Below the pieces are notes generated by a model. It ran no database searches. It was not told the DNA's origin and worked only from the letters and a program-made list of their open reading frames with translations. A DNA stretch of 64,000 nt from JBIQJD01 sp044507695 (GTDB lineage: Bacteria; Bacteroidota; Ignavibacteria; Ignavibacteriales; Ignavibacteriaceae). Both the position numbers and the translations under genes were made by a program. Numbering within the stretch: the stretch's first letter is position 1; each line of letters opens with the position of its first letter. The DNA is taken from assembly GCA_044507695.1 (NCBI GenBank), contig JBIQJD010000002.1, positions 186,001 to 250,000 of the forward strand. Direction: 5' to 3'. Of the stretch, positions 44,597-52,919 are shown piece after piece.

Positions 44597-45559
44597 ATGG
44601 GAAAATCAAAAAAATATGCAGTTGGAGTTGATCTAGGGGGAACAAGCATAAAATTAGGTATTGTTTCCGCTGAAGGTAAAATCGTAAAAAAAAGTTCAAT
44701 TGAAACTCTTGCAGCTGAAGGACCGGAAGCAGTTGTATCTCAGATAAAAAGAGGAATTCATCAGATTCTTAATAATAATAAACTGGAAATTAAAGGAATA
44801 GGAATCGGATCGCCCGGTGTTGTTTCAACAAAAAAAGGAATAGTTGAAAATCCGCCAAACTTACCCGGCTGGGGAAAAATAAATCTCGGCAGAATTATTG
44901 AAAAAGAATTTAAGATGAATGTATTTGTAGAGAATGATGCTAACGCAGCAGCAATTGGTGAGATGATTTTTGGCACCGGTAAAAATTATAAATCATTTGT
45001 TATGGTTACGTTGGGAACAGGAGTTGGCGGCGGAATTATAATTGATAAAAAATTGTACAGAGGAGAATTTGGTGCTGCCGGAGAAATAGGACATATGACA
45101 ATAAACTATAACGGTGAACGCTGCAACTGCGGCTCATATGGGTGTATTGAAACATATGCCGGGAATAATTACCTGATCCGCAGAGTGAAATCTGATCTTG
45201 AAAATCATCCCGATTCAAAAATATTTGAATTAATTAACGGAAACCTTTCCTTGCTTACTCCAAAGATAATTGATGAAGCAGCGGACCAGGGGGATGAATT
45301 CGCTCTCTCAGTTGTAAATGGATTAGGAAGTTTCATTGGTTCAAATCTTGCATCTGTAAGTAATCTGCTTGATATCGGAACGTTTATAATTGGTGGCGGC
45401 GTTGCGGGATTTGGCACTCCGCTTCTTAATGCAATAAGCCGCACAACTGTTGATCGAGTGCTTACTCCGTTAAAAGCACGGGTGAAAATTCTTCCCGCTA
45501 AATTAAAAAATGATGCAGGAATCCAGGGAGCTTCAGCTTTGGTATTTTATAAATATTAG
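44597..45559 (+). CDS. ROK-family sugar kinase (glucokinase-like)
   Basis: 320 aa. Phosphate loop GVDLGGTSIKLGIV, ENDANAAAIGEM with the catalytic Asp, and the ROK zinc motif HMTINYNGERCNCGSYGCIE, plus VTLGTGVGGGIII. Phosphorylates glucose or a related sugar such as N-acetylmannosamine. Substrate cannot be chosen from sequence. Confidence 0.93.
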   Translation: MGKSKKYAVGVDLGGTSIKLGIVSAEGKIVKKSSIETLAAEGPEAVVSQIKRGIHQILNNNKLEIKGIGIGSPGVVSTKKGIVENPPNLPGWGKINLGRIIEKEFKMNVFVENDANAAAIGEMIFGTGKNYKSFVMVTLGTGVGGGIIIDKKLYRGEFGAAGEIGHMTINYNGERCNCGSYGCIETYAGNNYLIRRVKSDLENHPDSKIFELINGNLSLLTPKIIDEAADQGDEFALSVVNGLGSFIGSNLASVSNLLDIGTFIIGGGVAGFGTPLLNAISRTTVDRVLTPLKARVKILPAKLKNDAGIQGASALVFYKY

Positions 45560-45594
45560 ATCAGGAAATTCAAAAAAGAATTATTAAATATTTT

Positions 45595-48204
45595 TTGTAT
45601 CCAAAAGAAAAAAATACTGCCGGAAATTTTTCTTCTTCTTATAAGAAAATAAAACTGAAGGGAAATGAATTATCCTTCCTTATTCTTTTCATATTGATCT
45701 TACCCCATTTTTCTTATACACAGAATATTGATACTCTTAATACTCCTGTTATTGCTCCAATTGATTCACTTCAATTGCCTGATACAAGTTCTGCAAGGAG
45801 ATATGATGTTGATACAACCATCTTTGCAAGTGCAACTGATTCAATAATATTTTTGCTTGATAAAAAAGAAATGCACGTATATGGAAACGGTGAACTTGAA
45901 TACAAACAAACAAATTTAAAAAGTTCAAACATCTTTGTTGATTTTGAAACAAGCGATATAACAGCAGTTGGAGTTCCTTCTGATTCCGGCAAGTTAACCG
46001 GAACTCCTGTTCTCACTGAGAAAGGAGAAGTTTATGAAGGAATGAGGATGAAATATAATTTTAAAACTTCACGTGGATTAATCACATCTGCTGGCACAGA
46101 AACCGAAGGCGCTTACTACACCGGCGCAAAAATTAATAAAGTTGATCCGGAAACTTATTTCATTGAAGACGGCGTATTCACAACCTGTGATGATTCAATT
46201 CCGCATTATCATTTCTATTCACCGGAAATGAAGGTGATTCACAAGCAGCAGATAATTGCGAAATGGATCTGGCTTTATTTTGGCGGCGTACCTTTTCCTG
46301 TTCCGCTGCCGTTTGGAGTTTTTCCAATTGAAGCTGGAAGACGATCCGGAATTCTTCCACCTGCATTCGGACAGGATGCTTCACTTGGTTATTATTTTTC
46401 CCGCTTTGGTTATTTTTGGGCAATAAGTGATTATATGGATTGGAACATTACCGCTGATTATTTTACACGCGGCAGTTATAATTTAGGCAGCCGTTTCAGA
46501 TATGCAAAACGCTATAGTTATAATGGAAATCTGGAAGGCGGTTATTCTTATAGAAAAAATAATGAAAGTGTTGACCCGGATTTTACTGAAAATATTCAAT
46601 GGAGAATAAGATGGAATCATAATCAGAATATTGATCCAACTTTACGTTTTGATGCTAACCTGGAATTTGCTTCTGGCAGAGATTTTTACCGCAGCAACGT
46701 TTCTGATCTTTCTCAAAATTTAATGCAGGATATTTATTCATCCGCAACTTTATTTAAATCATGGGATGAATCAGGGAACAGTTTATCTTTAAGTTACAGC
46801 AGAAGGCAGAATCTTCAGACGGGAAACATTTCAGAAATTCTGCCGAGTGCAAATTTCAGTATGTCCCAGAAATATCCTTTCAGATCTGAAACAACATCTG
46901 CAACAAATTTAAAATGGTTTGAAATGATTGGCTACCGGCTTACAAGCCAATTACAGAATACGCGTAATAAAACTGCAGGTGATTTGAAAATCCGAGGCGG
47001 CATTCAGCATAATATTAATATTAATGCATCACCAAAAATTGGCTACATAAGCGTAACTCCCAATATTGATTACAAGGAAAAATGGTACAACAAAAAAACT
47101 GTTTTTGAATCTGCAGTAAATCCTGAATCAGGAAATGATACTTTGATTTCAAGAGATGTACATCAGATAAATTTAATCAGAACTTTTTCAGTTGGCGCTT
47201 CGGCACAAACGAGATTTTTCGGAATATTCAATCCAAATGCACTTGGAATAAGTTCAATCCGCCACACAGTAACACCAAGAATTTCCTACAACTACACTCC
47301 TGATTTTTCAAAATCTTTCTGGGGATATTATGAATCATATATTGATTCAAACAGTAACCGGGTTGAGTATGATCCATTTCAGAAGGAAATATTTGGCGGA
47401 ATACCGGCTTATGAATCCCAGGCAATTTCATTTTCTATTGGAAATATTTTTGAGATGAAAACTCAGGTTGATCCAACCGATACAACCTCAAAAGAAAATA
47501 AAATTCAACTGCTTAACCTCGATGCTGCAATTAGTTATGATTTTACTGCACCGCAATATAAATTTTCTGATCTCAGATTGAATTACAGAACACAAATAAG
47601 TGATTGGCTGAATTTAACCGGCGGCTCAGGTTTCTCATTGTATGATTATAACGCTGAAGGTGAAAGAATAAATCAATTGCTGATTGACCGCGGTAAAGGA
47701 TTATTGAGACTAACTAACATTGATTTTTCAATTTCAACAATGTTATCAGGTGAAAGGCTTGCATCTGCATCAAGTCAAACAATGCAGCAGGAAGAGAATG
47801 AGTTTCAACTTAACAGGGATAACAATGCCGTTTATAAAGGGTTGTACGAAGAGAAGGAAGCCGATTTTTCAATTCCGTGGAGTTTATCTTTGAATTATAA
47901 TTTCAGGCTTGATCAATCAAATCCTTTCCGAAAAAATATTTTTTCAAATGTCAGCGGAAGCGTTGATTTTAATCTTACACCGGCATGGAAATTTTCTTTC
48001 AGCGGAAGTTATGATATAAGGAATAAAGAATTTTCCGCTCCGCAAGTAAGAATATCACGCGATCTTCACTGCTGGATAATGAATTTTTCCTGGGTTCCTA
48101 CAGGTTTGTTCAGAGGTTACAGACTTGAAATAAGAGTTAAAGCTCCGCAGCTTCAGGATTTAAAAATTACAAAACGCGATGAGTTTTACAGCGGCAAAAA
48201 ATAG
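45595..48204 (+). CDS. lptD: LPS-assembly outer-membrane protein LptD
   Basis: 869 aa. Signal region (LSFLILFILILPHFSY), then a beta-jellyroll (LptA/OstA-like) with EMHVYGNGELEYKQTNLKSS and FDTC-like FTTCDDSIPHYHF, followed by a ~600-residue barrel of aromatic beta strands. Motifs typical of LptD include FGVFPIEAGRRSGILPPAFG. Places lipopolysaccharide on the outer leaflet. The start is a TTG at 45595 with no clear ribosome site; the true start may differ. No lptE is adjacent. Confidence 0.9.
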   Translation: MYPKEKNTAGNFSSSYKKIKLKGNELSFLILFILILPHFSYTQNIDTLNTPVIAPIDSLQLPDTSSARRYDVDTTIFASATDSIIFLLDKKEMHVYGNGELEYKQTNLKSSNIFVDFETSDITAVGVPSDSGKLTGTPVLTEKGEVYEGMRMKYNFKTSRGLITSAGTETEGAYYTGAKINKVDPETYFIEDGVFTTCDDSIPHYHFYSPEMKVIHKQQIIAKWIWLYFGGVPFPVPLPFGVFPIEAGRRSGILPPAFGQDASLGYYFSRFGYFWAISDYMDWNITADYFTRGSYNLGSRFRYAKRYSYNGNLEGGYSYRKNNESVDPDFTENIQWRIRWNHNQNIDPTLRFDANLEFASGRDFYRSNVSDLSQNLMQDIYSSATLFKSWDESGNSLSLSYSRRQNLQTGNISEILPSANFSMSQKYPFRSETTSATNLKWFEMIGYRLTSQLQNTRNKTAGDLKIRGGIQHNININASPKIGYISVTPNIDYKEKWYNKKTVFESAVNPESGNDTLISRDVHQINLIRTFSVGASAQTRFFGIFNPNALGISSIRHTVTPRISYNYTPDFSKSFWGYYESYIDSNSNRVEYDPFQKEIFGGIPAYESQAISFSIGNIFEMKTQVDPTDTTSKENKIQLLNLDAAISYDFTAPQYKFSDLRLNYRTQISDWLNLTGGSGFSLYDYNAEGERINQLLIDRGKGLLRLTNIDFSISTMLSGERLASASSQTMQQEENEFQLNRDNNAVYKGLYEEKEADFSIPWSLSLNYNFRLDQSNPFRKNIFSNVSGSVDFNLTPAWKFSFSGSYDIRNKEFSAPQVRISRDLHCWIMNFSWVPTGLFRGYRLEIRVKAPQLQDLKITKRDEFYSGKK

Positions 48205-48219
48205 GCGAGCTGATTTGAA

Positions 48220-48672
48220 ATGATTACTTATTTGATAGATGGAAATAATTTGATCGGCAAAATAAAATCATTAAGCCGTATTCAAAAGAAGAGTAGACAA
48301 CATTCCCGTGAACGGCTTGCATTTAAGCTCGATAATTTTTTCCGCAATAAGAAGCATAAAGTCTTTCTCCATTTTGATGGGTTTCCCGGTGAAGTTATAA
48401 ATACTGATTCTATCAAAATTCAATATTCTGAAAATAAAACCGCTGATGAGCGAATAAAGAAGCAGATTGAACAAATATCAAACAGAAAAAATATTATTGT
48501 TGTTACATCTGATACTAACCTTGCTGATTTCTCAAGAGTATGTTCCTGCACAGTAATAAGCAGTGAAGAATTTTCAAAAGAGATTATGAAAATTAATGAA
48601 GCAGATGAAAAACAACAGAGAATTGATTCTATGAATAATGAGGAATTTAAAAAAATATTTGGAGTTGAATAA
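48220..48672 (+). CDS. NYN-domain (YacP-like) RNA nuclease
   Basis: 150 aa. PIN-like NYN fold: YLIDGNNLIG with the first acidic metal ligand, DNFF, HFDGFPGE, and VVTSDTNLADFSRVC. YacP (Rae1) cuts mRNA at the ribosome in Bacillus. Sits 15 bases after lptD. Confidence 0.82.
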   Translation: MITYLIDGNNLIGKIKSLSRIQKKSRQHSRERLAFKLDNFFRNKKHKVFLHFDGFPGEVINTDSIKIQYSENKTADERIKKQIEQISNRKNIIVVTSDTNLADFSRVCSCTVISSEEFSKEIMKINEADEKQQRIDSMNNEEFKKIFGVE

Positions 48673-48700
48673 TCATTTGTTTTAAGCATTATTAAATGCG

Positions 48701-48731
48701 TTTGCAATCAATTATTATTTAAATTAGTTTG
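48701..48731 (+). promoter_or_regulatory. Probable promoter for the small-protein cluster
   Basis: TTTG at 48701-48704, 19-base spacer, TTAGTTTG at 48724-48731: one mismatch to TAnnTTTG. Lies 24 bases before the ATG at 48755. Confidence 0.4.
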
Positions 48732-48754
48732 AAAAAGTTAATTAAAGATTTTTT

Positions 48755-49165
48755 ATGAATCCAACGCTGCTTAACGAGAAATATTTAAAGAGTAAAAAAT
48801 TCAGAATTGCGTTTGCAGTTTTTATTCTGACATGGCAGCTCGGTATTATCGCAAACATATTAACCTGCCGGTTTGAAGAGAAAAAACCCGGCTCATTAAC
48901 TGCTGATACTCATCTTATTGAGACCACCCGATTAATTTCTTCAATTGCATTTTTACCTCAAGCTAATGAAGCCAATAAAATAATTGAAGGTAATTCGCTT
49001 AACTTTTTTTCAAATGAAATTATATCTAACAGTGAAGAAGATTCAAACCAGCATGAATATTCTTGCTACGAATACACAAATGATATTTCCGGCAGGAAAG
49101 ATCCTTACTTAAAAAAAATAATTCCCAGAAGTCCACCGCAAATTTCATATCATCAAATTGTGTGA
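48755..49165 (+). CDS. Hypothetical membrane-anchored protein
   Basis: 136 aa. One hydrophobic helix at ~residues 18-36 (IAFAVFILTWQLGIIANIL) acts as anchor; the C-terminal ~100 residues are polar with Ser/Asn/Glu and a proline-rich end. No recognised domain. Follows a likely promoter. Probably an inner-membrane protein with a periplasmic tail. Confidence 0.5.
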   Translation: MNPTLLNEKYLKSKKFRIAFAVFILTWQLGIIANILTCRFEEKKPGSLTADTHLIETTRLISSIAFLPQANEANKIIEGNSLNFFSNEIISNSEEDSNQHEYSCYEYTNDISGRKDPYLKKIIPRSPPQISYHQIV

Positions 49166-49198
49166 GGGATAGCGGAATAAATCCTTAATCTCTGTAGA

Positions 49199-49417
49199 AT
49201 GAAATCCGGAAATAAAGTATTAAACATATTTGGAATCGTTATGGCAGCAGTTTATACGCTGCTCGGCATTTTTATGCTCATTCAAAAACAAGTATTGAAT
49301 TTCAGTGAACTGCAGAGAATAGGTTTGGGGATTGTTCTCATTCTGTACGGCATATTCAGATTCTATAAAGTAAAAAAGAAATCGCAGGAATCTGATGAGT
49401 TCGAATCAGAAAGCTAA
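49199..49417 (+). CDS. Small hypothetical membrane protein
   Basis: 72 aa, two membrane helices (IFGIVMAAVYTLLGIFMLI and IGLGIVLILYGIFRFY) joined by a short loop, then a basic and acidic cytoplasmic tail. Common type in Bacteroidota, no known function. ATG at 49199. Confidence 0.6.
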   Translation: MKSGNKVLNIFGIVMAAVYTLLGIFMLIQKQVLNFSELQRIGLGIVLILYGIFRFYKVKKKSQESDEFESES

Positions 49418-49498
49418 TTCAATTAATTGAGTATTCTAATATTCCGCTTCCGCCACACTTCACAACTATTATAATTTAATTTATCTCAAGGAGAACCA

Positions 49499-49606
49499 AT
49501 GAAAATCAGCGGCTGGATCTTTATGATCCTTAGTTGGGGTGTGATATTGTGGCTAACAATTTACTGTATAGTAAAGGTGTTCTCTGTTTCTAAAAAAGAA
49601 AAATAG
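49499..49606 (+). CDS. One-helix microprotein (MetS-like, tentative)
   Basis: 35 aa, ATG at 49499 with AAGGAG 6-7 bases upstream and a TAG at 49604. Nearly the entire protein is one membrane helix (IFMILSWGVILWLTIYCIVK) with a basic end. Its length and SWGVI core recall the methionine/alanine importer small subunit family, but no sodium-neurotransmitter transporter gene is nearby, so the call is weak. Confidence 0.55.
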   Translation: MKISGWIFMILSWGVILWLTIYCIVKVFSVSKKEK

Positions 49607-49620
49607 GAAAAGGAATTAAC

Positions 49621-49734
49621 ATGTCTGATAAAAATAAAAATGAACACAAAGGCGGAATTAAAGATGTTATTGAAGGATTAATATGGCTTCTTATTCCGCT
49701 GGCAATCGGATATCTTATCTACGTTCTTGCTTAA
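49621..49734 (+). CDS. One-helix microprotein, orphan
   Basis: 37 aa, ATG at 49621 with an AAAAGGAATTAAC site. Hydrophilic N-terminus (MSDKNKNEHKGGIKDVIEG) and one C-terminal helix (LIWLLIPLAIGYLIYVLA). Follows the previous microprotein by 14 bases and is followed by a terminator, so the two make a small operon. Product unknown. Confidence 0.55.
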   Translation: MSDKNKNEHKGGIKDVIEGLIWLLIPLAIGYLIYVLA

Positions 49735-49745
49735 TCAATAACATA

Positions 49746-49774
49746 AAAGCTGCCTGTTTAACGGGCAGCTTTTT
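49746..49774 (+). terminator. Rho-independent terminator after the microproteins
   Basis: Perfect 9-bp stem AAAGCTGCC/GGCAGCTTT with a 9-base loop, then further T. Ends the small operon; the next gene is on the opposite strand. Confidence 0.85.
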
Positions 49775-49798
49775 ATTTATAACCAATCACTAAAATAT

Positions 49799-50068
49799 TT
49801 ACAAAACCAAACTAACATCTTCATTATTAACAAGAGATGAATAGATTACATCCCGTGTTGTTTCGTTTGGAACTTCAATCTTAAAATTTATGCTGAAGTA
49901 TTTATCATTTCTGCTTACGTTGGAAGGAGAAACGGAATAATCCAGACCGTGCGCTGCTGTATCAATTGCTGCAAGAATTTTTTCCACACTTCTCCCGATT
50001 ACTTTATACACCCACTCGCATGGATAAATAATTTCCGGACGCCTGCCGCTGCTGCTGTCAAAAATCAT
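49799..50068 (-). CDS. DUF493 (YbeD-like) family protein
   Basis: 89 aa with the family pattern YPCEWVYKVIGR, YSVSPSNVSRNDKYFSINF and a final SLVNNEDVSLVL. YbeD-like proteins form an ACT-like fold; they may bind lipoyl or sulfur-related partners in some bacteria. No neighbours explain its role. Confidence 0.8.
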   Translation of the reverse strand: MIFDSSSGRRPEIIYPCEWVYKVIGRSVEKILAAIDTAAHGLDYSVSPSNVSRNDKYFSINFKIEVPNETTRDVIYSSLVNNEDVSLVL

Positions 50069-50258
50069 AATAAATTTAATACAATATGATATTGTTAAAG
50101 ATAATCATTTCATTTTAAAATTTTAGATATCATGCAGTATGCTCACATATTTTTGGCCTTCAATCATATGGTGATACGAACTACACTAATAAACAATTTG
50201 TGAAATTATATTTTCAGAGCCAAATCATTCTAAAAGTATAAATAAAGGATCTTAAACT

Positions 50259-52481
50259 ATGAGAAGTGGTAGTTATCATATTTTTATGCGCGGATTGTAT
50301 GTAATTACAGCAATAATTTTTTTAGCAGGAAATTCTTTTGCACACCGTTTTCATTATGTAAAATGGGATGCAACAGGTTTCCAGAACGGTTCCGATTGGG
50401 AAAACGCTTTTACAAACCTGCAGGATGCTCTTAATGTTGCGCTGGCAAATGATACAATTTTTGTTGCCCGCGGTATTTATTATCCTGATCAGGGGAAAGG
50501 AATAACCAAAGGCGATAGGAACGCAAGTTTTGCATTAAAAGGCGGTGTTGTAATTATGGGCGGTTACCAGGGGAACGAAAAATTCCAGAGTTTTGAATCA
50601 TCCATTCCAAGTGAATTCTGGAAGAAGCATTGGCGCGATTGGGAGAATAACAAAACTATTTTAAGTGGTGATCTTTTAATAAATGATAATGATAATATTT
50701 CTCATGATGAAGCAGCAAGATCTGATAATAGTTATCATGTTATTACTACTCTCGGGCCGGTGGATACAACAACCGAAATAAACGGATTAATAATTGAAGG
50801 CGGAAATGCAAATTCAAGTTCAACTTTTTCAGGTTCAAGAGGAGGAGGATTATACATTTCAGGAAGCAAATTAAGAATACGCAATTGTATTTTCAGGAAT
50901 AATTCATCCTTAGAAAGCGGCGGCGGGATTTATGCAAATGGAGGAGAATTACGAATTAAATTTTCAAGTTTTATAAATAACAATTCTAAAACCGGCGGTG
51001 CAATTACTTTTTTAGGAAATGATAATCTTGAAGCACCGGTTGTTCCAAAGGTTGTTAATTCATATTTCTTTTCAAATAAAGCTGAAACCAAAGGTGCTGG
51101 CATTTATGCTATAAACGCTGCTAATGCATATGTGGCAAACTGTGTTTTTACACAGAATAATTTGAGTAGTGGATCATCTTCAGGTGCCGGTGCTTATTAT
51201 GATAGTAAAAGTTATCCCGAAATCGTGAATGCAACATTTTACAAAAATAATTCCGGCGGAAATGGCGGAGGTTTAACTTTATATTCCGGAAGAGTTTCAA
51301 ATTCCATTTTTTATAATAATACTGCTTCAGGTTCAGCGCAAATTTATCTTGAAGGAATGCCGGCTAATTCTTCAGTAGCAAGACAATTTATTTCATCAAA
51401 CATTGAAGGCGGATTTATTGGAACAAATATAACTTCAACTGATCCTGGATTTGTTCAGCCGGATAATCCCATGGGTGAAGATGATTATTTTGGAACTCCG
51501 GATGATGGATTGCAGATTTCAGGCAATTCATCACTTATAAATAAAGGAACTTCATGGCTGAATATTGAACAGTCTGATCTTCTCGGTTATCCACGAAAAT
51601 CAAATGATTCAGTTGATATCGGCGCTTATGAATACCAAAGATTTAATGTTGATTACAAACAGGTTTATGAAAATCTGAAATCCGGCGGTTACATTCTGTT
51701 AATGAGGCATGGAATTACTGATCATACACAAATAGACAGTGCAGGTTATCAGGCTGATCTTGCAAATTGTGATAAACAAAGAAATCTTAGTGTTGAAGGA
51801 AAACTGCAATGTGATTTCCTCTGGCATATGATGAAGCTGCTCGGGATTCCACATGATACAGCCATCGCAAGCCCTATGTGCAGAACAAAATTTACAGCAC
51901 GCTGGGTATTCAGCGGTTTTAAACAAACTTTTATCTGGATGGGTGTTGATTCTCAGTATACAGATAACAAACTTGCTGCGCTGGGAACAATTCCGCCTTC
52001 CGGATTAAATTCTGCAATTGTTACTCATCAAAACAGTATTGAAGAAGTTACATCATTTGCTAAAGGTGAAGTTCAGGAAGGGGATATTGTGATCATTAAA
52101 CCTTTGGGCGGATCTAATTTTGAAGAGGTTGCCCATTTTACTACAGATACATGGGAAAAAATGATAAAGTATGTTCCAAATAATCCAACCGCAATTGATG
52201 AGAATGAAATTGCCCCAATTAATTTTGTATTGTATGATAATTATCCAAATCCATTCAATCCTTCAACAACAATTGAATATTATATTCCATCAATTGAACA
52301 TGTTTCATTAAAAATATTTGATGCACTTGGAAGGGAAGTATCTGAATTGGTGAATGAAGTTAAATCTCCCGGTAATTATAAATTATCATTTGATGCATCT
52401 AATCTTGCAAGCGGTATTTATTATTACAGACTTGAAGCTGGTGAGTTTAACCAAACAAAGAAGCTGATGCTTTTGAAATAG
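50259..52481 (+). CDS. Beta-helix + histidine phosphatase + T9SS sorting domain protein
   Basis: 740 aa. Signal peptide (ITAIIFLAGNSFAH), then a right-handed parallel beta-helix (~35-450) of the choice-of-anchor Q kind, with repeated GGGLYISGSKLRIRNCIFRN and GGGIYANGGELRIKFSSFIN rungs, a histidine phosphatase (~455-640) with LMRHGITD (R483, H484), SPMCRTKFTA (R542) and THQNSIEE (H590), and a C-terminal type A T9SS domain NYPNPFNPSTTIEYY. All catalytic residues of the phosphatase are intact. The combination is unusual: a surface-displayed scaffold carrying a phosphatase, likely active on a phosphate ester outside the cell. ATG at 50259, AAAGGA upstream. Confidence 0.9.
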   Translation: MRSGSYHIFMRGLYVITAIIFLAGNSFAHRFHYVKWDATGFQNGSDWENAFTNLQDALNVALANDTIFVARGIYYPDQGKGITKGDRNASFALKGGVVIMGGYQGNEKFQSFESSIPSEFWKKHWRDWENNKTILSGDLLINDNDNISHDEAARSDNSYHVITTLGPVDTTTEINGLIIEGGNANSSSTFSGSRGGGLYISGSKLRIRNCIFRNNSSLESGGGIYANGGELRIKFSSFINNNSKTGGAITFLGNDNLEAPVVPKVVNSYFFSNKAETKGAGIYAINAANAYVANCVFTQNNLSSGSSSGAGAYYDSKSYPEIVNATFYKNNSGGNGGGLTLYSGRVSNSIFYNNTASGSAQIYLEGMPANSSVARQFISSNIEGGFIGTNITSTDPGFVQPDNPMGEDDYFGTPDDGLQISGNSSLINKGTSWLNIEQSDLLGYPRKSNDSVDIGAYEYQRFNVDYKQVYENLKSGGYILLMRHGITDHTQIDSAGYQADLANCDKQRNLSVEGKLQCDFLWHMMKLLGIPHDTAIASPMCRTKFTARWVFSGFKQTFIWMGVDSQYTDNKLAALGTIPPSGLNSAIVTHQNSIEEVTSFAKGEVQEGDIVIIKPLGGSNFEEVAHFTTDTWEKMIKYVPNNPTAIDENEIAPINFVLYDNYPNPFNPSTTIEYYIPSIEHVSLKIFDALGREVSELVNEVKSPGNYKLSFDASNLASGIYYYRLEAGEFNQTKKLMLLK

Positions 52482-52510
52482 TTGAGGCTTTTTTCACTCT
52501 AAATTTTTTC

Positions 52511-52552
52511 AACCTCCGGATTTAACTGAAGTTCCAGAAAACTCCGGAGGTT
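52511..52552. terminator. Hairpin between two convergent genes
   Basis: 9-bp stem AACCTCCGG/CCGGAGGTT with a 24-base spacer that may fold inside, between the fusion protein and the leftward HIT gene. No clear T-run. Confidence 0.55.
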
Positions 52553-52569
52553 AATTAAAAGTTCCCGGC

Positions 52570-52917
52570 TCAACCCGGAGGCCAATTCATTTTTCTTCCG
52601 CCAAGAAGATGCATGTGAAGATGATAAACTTCCTGCCCGCCGTTATCTCCGCAATTAATAACAAGTCTGAAACCATCCTTATCAATTCCTTCATTCTTTG
52701 CAATTTGATTTGCTGCATCAAACATTTCTGAAAGAATCTGAGAATGTTCTTCCCCGTTTATATCTGTAACTTTTGGAATTTCAATTCTTGGAATAATAAG
52801 TATATGTGTTGGCGCCTTTGGATTTATATCTCTGAAAGCAATAACATTTTCACCTTCATAAACGATGTCTGCTGGAATTTCTTTTTTAACAATCTTAAGG
52901 AAAATATTATCTGCCAT
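52570..52917 (-). CDS. HIT (histidine triad) nucleotide hydrolase
   Basis: 115 aa, HINT branch. Histidine triad VYHLHMHLLGG near the C-terminus; N-terminal DNIFLKIVKKEIPADIVYEG and RDINPKAPTHILIIPR. Cleaves phosphoramidates of AMP such as AMP-lysine. Starts 2 bases after the end of the regulator gene upstream, so in one operon with it. Confidence 0.93.
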   Translation of the reverse strand: MADNIFLKIVKKEIPADIVYEGENVIAFRDINPKAPTHILIIPRIEIPKVTDINGEEHSQILSEMFDAANQIAKNEGIDKDGFRLVINCGDNGGQEVYHLHMHLLGGRKMNWPPG

Positions 52918-52919
52918 AT

